From NCBI RefSeq assembly GCF_004522155.1, contig NZ_SDEA01000016.1, forward strand, positions 1 through 44,629: a DNA stretch of 44,629 bases, read 5' to 3'. The stretch comes from Paracoccus luteus. Its GTDB lineage: Bacteria; Pseudomonadota; Alphaproteobacteria; Rhodobacterales; Rhodobacteraceae. The notes below the pieces were generated by a model. That model worked only from the letters and a program-made list of their open reading frames with translations, did no database searches and had not been told where the DNA came from. A program made the translations under genes and the position numbers. Position 1 is the first letter of the stretch. Each line of letters opens with the position of its first letter. This document shows positions 7,616 through 15,589 of this stretch, in pieces.

Positions 7616-8257
7616 ATGCTGAGCATCACCACCTATGACTGGGTGCCGCCGTTCGCCCGCGGCTATGTCCGCGACCTGCGCGCCCGCTGGGCCTGCGAAG
7701 AGGCGGGGCTGGATTACCGCATCGACACCGTCCCGGTGAAGAACCGCACCGCCGCGCATCTGGCGCGCCAGCCGTTCCATCAGGTGCCGATCCTGCAGGA
7801 CGGCGATCTGACGATCTTTGAAAGCGGCGCCATCGTCCTGCATCTGGCCGAGGGATGCGACGCGCTGATGCCGCCGGGCCGCGCCGGTCGCACGCTGGTC
7901 ACGCAATGGGTCATCGCGGCGCTGAACAGCATCGAGACGTGGATCCTGCCCTGGGCCGTCGCCCGGTTCTTTGACAAGGACGAACAGGCCGCCGCCAAGG
8001 CCGCCCGGCAGATGAACGAACGCCTGGGGCAGCTGGACGCGGTGCTGGCCGGGCGCGACTGGCTGGTCGACGGGCGCTTCACCGCCGCCGACATAATGAT
8101 GGCCGACGTGCTGCGGATCGTGGGCGACCATGACGGGCTGGCCGACTATCCGGCGCTTGCCGCCTATGTCGCCCGTGCGACGGCGCGGCCCGCGTTCCGC
8201 AAGGCGCATGCCGGCCAGCTGGCGCATTTCGCCGCGGCGGACGAAAGGCGCGCGTGA
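7616..8257 (+). CDS. Glutathione S-transferase family protein
   Basis: The 213-residue protein has a thioredoxin-fold N-terminus (ITTYDWVPPFARGYVRDLR, then FHQVPILQDGDLTIFESGAI with the cis-Pro and Glu-Ser pair that hold glutathione) and an all-helical C-terminal domain with RDWLVDGRFTAADIMMADVL, the usual capping-box region. I prefer the ATG at 7616, preceded by AAAGG at a spacing of 6; the ATG at 7598, which overlaps the YceI stop, lacks a ribosome site. Cytoplasmic. The substrate is unknown. Pairing with a second GST immediately downstream suggests conjugation or repair of electrophiles. Confidence 0.9.
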   Translation: MLSITTYDWVPPFARGYVRDLRARWACEEAGLDYRIDTVPVKNRTAAHLARQPFHQVPILQDGDLTIFESGAIVLHLAEGCDALMPPGRAGRTLVTQWVIAALNSIETWILPWAVARFFDKDEQAAAKAARQMNERLGQLDAVLAGRDWLVDGRFTAADIMMADVLRIVGDHDGLADYPALAAYVARATARPAFRKAHAGQLAHFAAADERRA

Positions 8258-8907
8258 TGCCGACGCTGTGGATGCACCCGTTCTCGTCCTATTGCCAGAA
8301 GGTGCTGATCGCGCTTTACGAGAACGGCACCGCCTTCACGCCGCGGCTGGTCCGGCTGGAACTGCCCGAGGACCGCGCCGCGCTGGCCGCGCTGTGGCCG
8401 CTGGCGCGGTTCCCCGTGCTGGTGGACGGGGGCGAGGCCATCGCGGAATCCTCGATCATCATCGAGCATCTGGACCGCGCCCACCCCGGCCCCGCGCCGC
8501 TGGTCCCCGCCGACGCGCTTGAGGTGCGGTTCATGGACCGGGTGTTCGACCTGTGGGTGCAGGGACCGATGCAGGCGATGGTCAATGACGCGCTGGCGCC
8601 TGCCGGCCAGCGCAGCCCCGCGCGGGTGGACCGCGGGCGCGGCGATCTGGCGACCGCCTATCGCTGGCTGGAGGGCCGCCTTGCCGGGCGCGACTGGGCG
8701 GCGGGCAGGGCGTTCAGCATGGCCGATTGCGCCGCCGCCCCGGCGCTGTTCTATGCCCATTGGGTGCAGCCGATCCCCGCCGACCTGCCGGTGCTGAACG
8801 GGTATTTCCGGCGGCTGATGGCCCGCCCCTCGGTCGCGCGTGTGGTGGACGAGGCGCGGCCCTGGCGGCATCTGCACCCGATTGCGCCCGCGGGCGACCT
8901 GCCCTGA
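8257..8907 (+). CDS. Glutathione S-transferase family protein
   Basis: A second GST, 216 residues, unlike its neighbour in sequence. The N-terminal domain has [19 protein letters not shown] (Ser/Cys at the active-site position), FPVLVDGG with the cis-Pro, and [11 protein letters not shown] for the gamma-glutamyl moiety. The C-terminal helical domain contains [20 protein letters not shown]. Its ATG overlaps the previous stop as TGATG, with AAAGG 8 bases upstream, so the two GSTs are coupled. A GTG three bases earlier is possible but less likely. It is last in the DUF1428-VOC-YceI-GST-GST series; valS follows after 58 bases. Confidence 0.9.
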   Translation: MPTLWMHPFSSYCQKVLIALYENGTAFTPRLVRLELPEDRAALAALWPLARFPVLVDGGEAIAESSIIIEHLDRAHPGPAPLVPADALEVRFMDRVFDLWVQGPMQAMVNDALAPAGQRSPARVDRGRGDLATAYRWLEGRLAGRDWAAGRAFSMADCAAAPALFYAHWVQPIPADLPVLNGYFRRLMARPSVARVVDEARPWRHLHPIAPAGDLP

Positions 8908-8965
8908 TCCCTTGGCCTTTGCCCGCGCCCCCGCTATTCCGGTCGCGAGCCAAGGGGACCGAGTG

Positions 8966-11900
8966 ATGAGCATGGACAAGACCTTCGACGCGCGCGCCGC
9001 CGAGGCCCGCATCGCCGCCGAGTGGGAGGCGCGGGGCGCCTTTGCCGCCGGCGCTAACGCCCGGCCCGGCGCGGAAAGCTTTTCGGTCGTGATCCCGCCG
9101 CCGAACGTCACCGGCAGCCTGCATATCGGCCACGCGCTGAACAACACGCTGCAGGACATCCTTGTCCGCTGGCACCGCATGCGCGGGTTCGACACGCTGT
9201 GGCAGCCGGGGCAGGACCACGCCGGCATCGCCACGCAGATGGTCGTCGAACGCAAGCTGGCGGCCGAGGGCAAGCCCCCGCGCAAGGACTGGGACCGCAA
9301 GGATTTCACCGACGAGATCTGGCGCTGGAAGGCGGAATCCGGCGGCACCATCGTCGGCCAGCTGAAACGGCTGGGGGCCAGCCTCGACTGGTCGCGCAAC
9401 GCCTTCACCATGTCGGGCGCGCCCGGCGCGCCCGCGGACGAGGGCGGCAATTTCCACGACGCGGTGATCCGCGTCTTTGTGGATATGCACGACAAGGGCC
9501 TGATCTATCGCGGCAAGCGGCTGGTGAACTGGGATCCCCGGTTCGAGACAGCGATTTCCGATCTGGAGGTCGAGAACCGCGAGGTCGACGGCCATATGTG
9601 GCACTTCAAATATCCGCTGGCGGGCGGGGCCACCTATGATTACGTCGAACGCGACGCCGACGGGAACGTCACCCTGCGCGAGACGCGCGACTATATCAGC
9701 ATCGCCACGACGCGCCCCGAAACCATGCTGGGCGACGGCGCGGTGGCGGTCCACCCGGACGATCCGCGCTATGCCCCCATCGTGGGGCAGCTGTGCGAGA
9801 TCCCGGTCGGGCCCAAGGCGCAGCGCCGTCTGATCCCGATCATCACCGACGCCTATCCCGATCCCGACTTCGGGTCGGGCGCCGTCAAGATCACCGGGGC
9901 GCATGACTTCAACGACTATGCCGTCGCCATGCGCAACGGCATCCCGCTGTATGCGCTGATGGACACCCGCGCCCGGATGCGCGAGGACGGGCTGCCCTAT
10001 GCCGAATCCGCCGCCATCGCCACCCGCGCGGCACGGGGCGAGGATGTGGGCGACGTGTCGGCCGTGAACCTCGTCCCCGAGGATCTGCGCGGCCTGGACC
10101 GCCTGGACGCCCGCCGCCGGGTCGTGGACGCCATCACCGCCGAGGGGCTGGCGGTGACGTTCCTGCACCGCGAGATCGAGCCGGAAACCGGCGCCGAGCA
10201 TCTGGAAAACCGCCCGCTGGTGGAATCGAAAAAGATCATGCAGCCCTTCGGCGACCGCTCGGGCGTGGTGATCGAGCCGATGCTGACCGACCAGTGGTTC
10301 GTGGACACCGCCCGCATCGTGCAGCCCGCCATCGACGCGGTCCGCGACGGCCGCACCCGGATCGTGCCCGAGCAGCACGAAAAGGTCTATTTCCACTGGC
10401 TGGAAAACATCGAGCCGTGGACGATCAGCCGCCAGCTGTGGTGGGGCCACCAGATCCCGGTGTGGTATGGCCTCGATCTGCACGCGCCTGCGGGCTTTGC
10501 CGATGACGAGGGCGACGGCGCGCTGGACGCGGTCGAACTGTTCACCCTGCTGGCCGACGGGCTGGTCGATCGCGGCGAGCGCCACCACGCCGCCGCCAGC
10601 TTTGACGACGTGGCCGAGGCGTTCCGCGACGACATCGCGGGCCTGCCGCAGCCGCTGGAAATCTCGCGCATCGTCGAGGTCGCCGACCGCGAGGCGGCGG
10701 TGGACGCGCTGGCCGCGTCGCTCGCCGACTACAACCTGACGCAGGATCCGACGCATCTGGTCTATCCGGTGTGGCGCGACCCCGACGTGCTGGACACGTG
10801 GTTTTCGTCGGGCCTGTGGCCCATCGGCACGCTGGGCTGGCCCGAGGACACGGCCGAGCTGCGGAAATATTTTCCGACATCGACGCTGATCACCGGGTTC
10901 GACATCATCTTCTTCTGGGTCGCCCGGATGATGATGATGCAGCTGGCCGTGGTCGGCAACGTGCCGTTCCGCAACGTCTATGTCCACGGGCTGGTGCGCG
11001 ACGAAAAGGGCGCCAAGATGTCCAAGTCCAAGGGCAACGTCATCGACCCGCTGGACCTGATCGACGCCTATGGCGCGGACCCGCTGCGGTTCACCCTGAC
11101 CAGCATGGCCGCGATGGGCCGCGACCCCAAGCTGGGGCCGAAACACGTCGAGGCGAACCGCAACTTTGTCACCAAGATCTGGAACGCGACCCGCTTCGCC
11201 GAGATGAACGGCGTCTTTGCGGCCCCCGCAGGCCAGCCCGCGCCGGTCCACACCGTCAACCGCTGGATCATGGGCGAGGTCGCGCGCGCGGCTGGCGGTG
11301 GACGAGGCGCTGGCGGCCTATCGCTTCAACGAGGCGGCGGCGGTGCTGTATGGTTTCGTCTGGGGCAAGGTCTGCGACTGGTATGTCGAGTTCGCCAAGC
11401 CCCTGTTCGACGGCGAACACGCCGACGAGACGCGGGCGACCATGCGCTGGGTCATCGAACAGTCGGTGACGCTGCTGCATCCGATCATGCCGTTCGTCAC
11501 CGAGGAAATCTGGGCGCTGACCGGCACCCGCGACCGGATGCTGGTCCACGGCGACTGGCCGGAATACGGGGCCGAGCTGATCGACGCCGACGCCGACCGC
11601 CAGATGAACTGGGTCATCGGCCTGATCGAGGCGGTGCGGTCCGCCCGCGCCCAGATGGGCGTGCCCGCGGGCGCGCGGCTGGACCTGATCGTCACGCAGG
11701 CCGACGACGCGGCGCGCACGGCGCTGGCCGCGAACGGCGCGCTGGTCGAAAGGCTGGCGCGGGTCAACCCGCCGGTGGATGGCATCGCGGCGGGCGGCAC
11801 CATCGCGGTGGCCGCGCCGGGGGCATCCTTCGCGCTGCCCATCGGCGACGTGATCGACGTCGCGGCGGAAACCGCGCGGCTGAAAAAGGCCGCCGACCGC

Positions 11901-12062
11901 GCCGCCAAGGACGCCGGCGGCCTGCGCGGGCGGCTGGGCAACACCCGCTTTGTCGAAAGCGCGGACCCCGAGGTGATCGAGGAAACCCGCGCCAAGCTGG
12001 CGGATTTGAACGAGGAAATCGCCCGGCTGAACGCGGCGCTGGGGCAGCTGGCGGCGATGTGA
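8966..12062 (+). CDS. valS: Valyl-tRNA synthetase, interrupted by a frameshift near 11281-11290
   Basis: This enzyme charges tRNA-Val and is essential. The class I signature HIGH is at residues 53-56, the editing domain has the [17 protein letters not shown] segment, [11 protein letters not shown] precedes an insert of about 100 residues, and KMSKS is at about 684-688. The anticodon-binding domain and the C-terminal coiled-coil arm ([20 protein letters not shown] and on) lie in another frame. The switch is at a (CG)5 tract, 11281-11290: one more CG would join GEVARA to [13 protein letters not shown] in one frame of about 1032 residues. Because the protein is essential and both halves are otherwise intact, a sequencing or assembly slip is likeliest. 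The shifted frame stays open to 12385, so automatic calling may fuse it to the next gene. AAGGGGA precedes the ATG. Confidence 0.93.
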
Positions 12063-12385
12063 TGCACTGGTTCGAACGGATCGCCCAGCGTCGCATCGAC
12101 GCCGCCGCCGCGCGGGGCGATCTGTCCGGCCTGCGCGGCGAGGGCAGGCCGCTGGACCCCGAGCGTCTGCGCGAGACGGCCGACGACGTGCTGAACCGGA
12201 TGCTTGCGGACGGGGGGTTCGTCCCAGCCGAGGTCGCGCTGGCCCGCGACATCGCCGCCGCCCGCGCCGTGCTGTCGCAGATCGAGGACGAGGCCGAGCG
12301 CCGCGACCTGCAACGGCGCATCGCCCTGATGGAGCTGAAGCGCGCCGTCGCGCAGGACGCGCGGCGGGCCTCGGCGCGGCGCTGA
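12062..12385 (+). CDS. DUF1992 (DnaJ-C28-like) domain protein
   Basis: This 107-residue protein matches the DUF1992 family, found alone in bacteria and next to a J domain in eukaryotic DNAJC28. It opens [20 protein letters not shown] and has the family's G-(E/K)-G-(R/K)-P-L segment ([10 protein letters not shown]) and a helical C-terminal half with the ELAL..EI-type pattern ([19 protein letters not shown]). No J domain is present. Its ATG overlaps the valS stop as TGATG, so it is probably translated with valS. The function is unknown. Confidence 0.85.
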   Translation: MHWFERIAQRRIDAAAARGDLSGLRGEGRPLDPERLRETADDVLNRMLADGGFVPAEVALARDIAAARAVLSQIEDEAERRDLQRRIALMELKRAVAQDARRASARR

Positions 12386-12457
12386 TCCGAACCGCTTGAT
12401 CGCGCGACAGACGCCCGGCAATGTGCGGCGAATACAGTTCCTTGAAAGGCATTCCCC

Positions 12458-12799
12458 ATGAAGTCTGTCGCTGCCGCCCTTCTGACGCTTGTCGCCCTGA
12501 CCGCCGTTCCCGCACAGGCCCGACCCGTCGTCTGCAGCCTGACCATCGCGGACCGCCAAGTTTTCGCGGGCGGCGATTGCGATTTCAGGGCCCACGGCAA
12601 CGACGGCAGCTTTCAGCTGACCGCGCCGGGCGGCGAGTATTTCGTCTATGTCAACATGGACGGCGGCGGCGCGGCCAAGGGCTATTGGAACGGCTGGGAA
12701 CGCGCCAGCCGCGCCCACGACGATCTGGGCACGCTGACGCGCGACGCGGCCGACCGCGCCTGCTGGTCGAACGGCTATGCGACGGTCTGCGCCCGCTAG
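12458..12799 (+). CDS. Small secreted protein with four cysteines
   Basis: I do not recognise a named family. The 113-residue product has a clear Sec signal peptide (MKSVAAALLTLVALTAVPAQA, cleavage after AQA) and a mature part of about 92 residues with four cysteines in VVCSL, GDCDF, RACWS and TVCAR, enough for two disulfide bonds in the periplasm. The GYWNGWERA segment and an otherwise hydrophilic, Gly/Asp/Ala-rich composition suggest a small folded beta-rich domain. AAAGG lies 8 bases before the ATG. The gene stands alone and its TAG stop shares CTAG with the convergent oxidoreductase gene. Confidence 0.75.
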   Translation: MKSVAAALLTLVALTAVPAQARPVVCSLTIADRQVFAGGDCDFRAHGNDGSFQLTAPGGEYFVYVNMDGGGAAKGYWNGWERASRAHDDLGTLTRDAADRACWSNGYATVCAR

Positions 12800-13839
12800 C
12801 CGGCCAGCCGGAACCCCTCGGGGATGCGGTCCACGCCGTCCAGCACCAGGTCGGCCACCATCGCCGCGACCGCCGGGGCCATGCCGAAGCCGATCTTGAA
12901 GCCTCCGTTCGCCACGACATGCCCCGGCCGTCCGGGCCAAGGCCCGATCAGCGGGGCGCGGCTGGCGGCGCGGGGGCGGACCCCGGCCCAGCGGTCGACG
13001 ACGGCGCAACCGGCCAGCGCCGGGCACAGGACGCGGGCGCGCGCGATCAGCGCGTCAAGCTGCGCGTCGGTCGCGGCCCCGTCCAGGAACGCCCGTTCCG
13101 AGGTCGATCCGATGGCCGCCGTCCCGTCCGCGTGGGGCACGATATGCAGCCCGTCGGCAAAGACCTGCGGCGCGTCGGGCGCGGCAAGGGCCAGCAGCGC
13201 CGACTGGCCCTTGACGCCGCCGCCCATCGCGCGGCCCAGATCGGCCGATAGCGCCGCCAGCCCCGGCGCGCCGGTGGCCCAGATCACGGGGCCGGGCAGG
13301 GCGCCCGGATGCTGCGGCCCGGCGCCCTCGGCCACCGTGCCGCCCGCCGCGCGGATCGCGGCGGCCAGCGCGCGGCCTGCGGCGCGGGGGGACAGCCGCG
13401 CGGTCAGGTTGTCGGTCAGCCACAGGCCCGACGGGCTGTCGGGCACCAGCGGCCCTTCGGGCGCATCGGTCAGCGTCATGCGGAACGGGGCGGGCCAGAC
13501 CGCCTGCGCGGCGGCGATGCGGGCGCGGACGCGGTCCAGCGCGCCCCCCTCGACCGGCTGGACCCGGCCGGTGCGCGCATAGCCCGGACCCTCGCCGCCC
13601 GCCGCCGCGACGGCCGCCCACCAGCCTTCGGCCGCGACCAGCGCGTCCAGCTGCACCTGCTTCTTGGGGTTCCAGTTTTCCGGCGCGTGGGGCGCCAGCG
13701 CGCCCACGGTGCCGCCGCTGGACCCCGCGCCGATGCGCTCCGCCTCGATCACCGTGACCGTCGCGCCGCGCCGCGCCAGTTCCCACGCGCAGGCAAGGCC
13801 CATGATCCCCGCGCCGATCACCGTCACCGCCCTTGCCAT
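12796..13839 (-). CDS. FAD-dependent oxidoreductase, probable MnmC oxidase half
   Basis: The 347-residue protein has a DAO-type fold: a Rossmann dinucleotide site VIGAGIMGLACAWE at the N-terminus followed by the ADP-ribose-binding acid in VIEAERIGAGSS, and a C-terminal RPRAASRAPLIGPWP segment and GHVVANGGFKIGFGMAP closing the FAD site. Such proteins are usually called D-amino acid oxidase or dehydrogenase. It lies divergently next to the MnmD-type tRNA methyltransferase with 42 bases between starts. In enterobacterial MnmC these two activities are one polypeptide, so I infer it oxidises the carboxymethylaminomethyl side chain of wobble uridine. A plain D-amino acid dehydrogenase remains the alternative. 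Confidence 0.8.
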   Translation of the reverse strand: MARAVTVIGAGIMGLACAWELARRGATVTVIEAERIGAGSSGGTVGALAPHAPENWNPKKQVQLDALVAAEGWWAAVAAAGGEGPGYARTGRVQPVEGGALDRVRARIAAAQAVWPAPFRMTLTDAPEGPLVPDSPSGLWLTDNLTARLSPRAAGRALAAAIRAAGGTVAEGAGPQHPGALPGPVIWATGAPGLAALSADLGRAMGGGVKGQSALLALAAPDAPQVFADGLHIVPHADGTAAIGSTSERAFLDGAATDAQLDALIARARVLCPALAGCAVVDRWAGVRPRAASRAPLIGPWPGRPGHVVANGGFKIGFGMAPAVAAMVADLVLDGVDRIPEGFRLAG

Positions 13840-13881
13840 CGTCGTGCGCCCCCGCCATGTGCGGCCCGAGAGGTAACGCCG

Positions 13882-14532
13882 ATGACCCCCCACGACCAGA
13901 GCGGGCTGGACTGGCGCGGCAGCGTCCCGGTGTCGCGCCGCTTTGACGACCCGTTCTTCAGCCTTGCCGGGGGCTTGGCCGAGACGCGCCACGTCTTTCT
14001 GGCCGGCAACGACCTGCCCGCGCGGCTGGTCCCCGGCTTTCACGTCACGGAAACGGGCTTCGGCACCGGGCTGAACCTGCTGGCGCTGGCGCAGGTCGCG
14101 ACGGTGCCGGTGCGCTTCACCAGCTTCGAGGCGTATCCGCTGACGGTGGCGGACCTGGCCCGCGCGCACGGGGCGTTCCCCGAACTGGCCGATCTGTCGG
14201 CGCAGCTGCGGGCGGGCTGGGGCGGCGAGACGCTGAGCGTCGGCCATGTCACCGCGCGCATCGTGCAGGGCGACGCGCGCGAGACGCTGCCCGCCTGGGA
14301 CGGGGTGGCCGACGCCTGGTTCCTGGACGGGTTCTCCCCGGCGCGGAACCCGGAACTGTGGTCGGACGCGCTGATGGCGGCGGTGGGCGCGCATACCGCG
14401 GCGGGCGGCAGCTTTGCGACCTATACCGCCGCGGGCCATGTCCGGCGCGCGCTGGCCGCGGCGGGCTTTGCCGTGACCCGCGCCCCCGGCTTCGCCGGCA
14501 AGCGCCACATGACCCGCGGTATCCGCCCCTAG
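13882..14532 (+). CDS. mnmD: tRNA 5-methylaminomethyl-2-thiouridine methyltransferase
   Basis: This 216-residue protein corresponds to the N-terminal methyltransferase domain of MnmC, which uses SAM to make the final methylation of mnm5s2U34 in tRNA. Visible motifs are SRRFDDPFFS at the N-terminus, the SAM loop ETGFGTGLN, SFEAYPL, and the family-defining DAWFLDGFSPARNPELW. The ending FAGKRHMTRG matches MnmD C-termini. GAGAGG precedes the ATG. It is a stand-alone form, with the FAD-dependent partner encoded divergently upstream. Its TAG stop shares CTAG with the rhomboid gene. Confidence 0.92.
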   Translation: MTPHDQSGLDWRGSVPVSRRFDDPFFSLAGGLAETRHVFLAGNDLPARLVPGFHVTETGFGTGLNLLALAQVATVPVRFTSFEAYPLTVADLARAHGAFPELADLSAQLRAGWGGETLSVGHVTARIVQGDARETLPAWDGVADAWFLDGFSPARNPELWSDALMAAVGAHTAAGGSFATYTAAGHVRRALAAAGFAVTRAPGFAGKRHMTRGIRP

Positions 14533-15254
14533 CGTCGCACCGTGGGGATGCGGCTGGGCGCATAGTCGACCGGCCGGTGGGGCGGCCGCCCTTGGGTGCG
14601 CGACCAGAACCGCGGCCCGCCCCGGCGCAGGAACACCGGCAGCGCCAGCACCACGCCCGCGACAAAGCCGCCCGCGTGCGCCCAATAGGCCACGCCCGCC
14701 TCGCCGCCCATCATCGCATAGCCCGACACCAGCTGCAGCGCGAACCAGACCGCCAGCATCACCCAGGCGGGGATGGTGAACATCTTGATCAGGATGATGA
14801 TGATGGCGACCACGTCCACCTTGGCGCGCGGGAACATCAGCAGATAGCCGCCCATCACGCCCGCGATGGCCCCCGACGCGCCCACCATCGGGATGCCGTT
14901 CGTCGGATCGGCCGCGATCTGCGCCGCAGCCGCCGCAAGGCCGCTGGCCAGATAGAACACGAGAAAGCCCAGATGCCCCATCTGGTCCTCAAGGTTATCG
15001 CCGAAGATCCACAAAAACAGCATGTTCCCCCCCAGATGCAGCAGCCCCGCGTGCAGGAACATGTGGGTCATCAGCCCCCAGGCCTGCGCCCCGTTCAGGA
15101 CGGCGACGGGATACAGGGCGAGGTTTTCCCACAGCCCCACCATGCCGCCCGCCCAGGGCGCGGTCAGCAGGAACAGCGCGATGTTGGCCAACATCAGCGC
15201 GATGGTGACATAGGGCGTGCGTTCGGACGGGTTGTGGTCGCGGATCGGGAACAT
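14529..15254 (-). CDS. Rhomboid family intramembrane serine protease
   Basis: The 241-residue integral membrane protein has the six-helix rhomboid core. The HMFLHAGLLHLGGNMLF segment (residues 64-80) holds the conserved His and Asn of TM2. GASGAIAG has the catalytic Ser127 in TM4, and WAHAGGFVAG carries the catalytic His193 in TM6. A hydrophilic, basic tail of about 35 residues follows. GGAAAGG precedes the ATG. It cleaves transmembrane helices; no substrate can be inferred here. It is monocistronic, with a repeat-containing gap upstream. Confidence 0.93.
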   Translation of the reverse strand: MFPIRDHNPSERTPYVTIALMLANIALFLLTAPWAGGMVGLWENLALYPVAVLNGAQAWGLMTHMFLHAGLLHLGGNMLFLWIFGDNLEDQMGHLGFLVFYLASGLAAAAAQIAADPTNGIPMVGASGAIAGVMGGYLLMFPRAKVDVVAIIIILIKMFTIPAWVMLAVWFALQLVSGYAMMGGEAGVAYWAHAGGFVAGVVLALPVFLRRGGPRFWSRTQGRPPHRPVDYAPSRIPTVRR

Positions 15255-15328
15255 CGGGCCTTTCCGGCATGGGCTGTGTCGGGGAACGCGCGGCGGACCA
15301 AGGGGTTGCGTGATCCGCGCGATGGGGC

Positions 15329-15464
15329 GGGCTCATGCGCTCATGCGCTCATGCGCTCCTGCGTTCCCGCGTCCCAGCGTCCATGCGTGCGGCATGCGTG
15401 GAGCGTCCTGGCGTCCGCGCTCGGGCGAGCGCCCGCGTCCCCGCGTCCCCCGCTTCCATGCTTC
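15329..15464. repeat. Period-8 degenerate tandem array upstream of gabT
   Basis: Seven consecutive 8-base units run from 15329 to 15384: GGGCTCAT, GCGCTCAT, GCGCTCAT, GCGCTCCT, GCGTTCCC, GCGTCCCA, GCGTCCAT. The pattern decays into looser GCGTCC-type units up to about 15464. It fills much of the 335-base gap (15255-15589) between the divergent rhomboid and gabT genes. No gene is supported here; the short open frames are readings of the repeat. Confidence 0.75.
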
Positions 15465-15513
15465 TCCCATCCTCCCCCGGCCCCGACCCGCATCCCCGCG
15501 TCGCATCGCGCGA

Positions 15514-15543
15514 TTGTGTCCCCCCGCTCGGCGGCGCTAGATA
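15514..15543 (+). promoter_or_regulatory. Candidate sigma-70 promoter for gabT
   Basis: TTGTGT (15514-15519) and TAGATA (15538-15543) are spaced by 18 bases and lie 47 bases before the gabT ATG. Match to consensus is partial, but TAGATA is the most AT-rich hexamer in the gap. It lies just downstream of the period-8 array. Confidence 0.35.
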
Positions 15544-15589
15544 GGCGGCGACAGGCCCGGTTGCGGGCCCGCCGCGACAGGGGATGCGC

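Noticed and set aside
8714..11251. An 845-residue minus-strand frame opposite valS
   Set aside because: It is rich in His, Arg, Asp and Gly, as shadows of GC-rich genes usually are, and has no recognisable domain.
11281..11290. Programmed frameshifting in valS
   Set aside because: The CG tract is not a known slippery site, no stop codon or stimulatory element follows, and valS is not known to be recoded; a lost dinucleotide is simpler. Kept only as a remote alternative.
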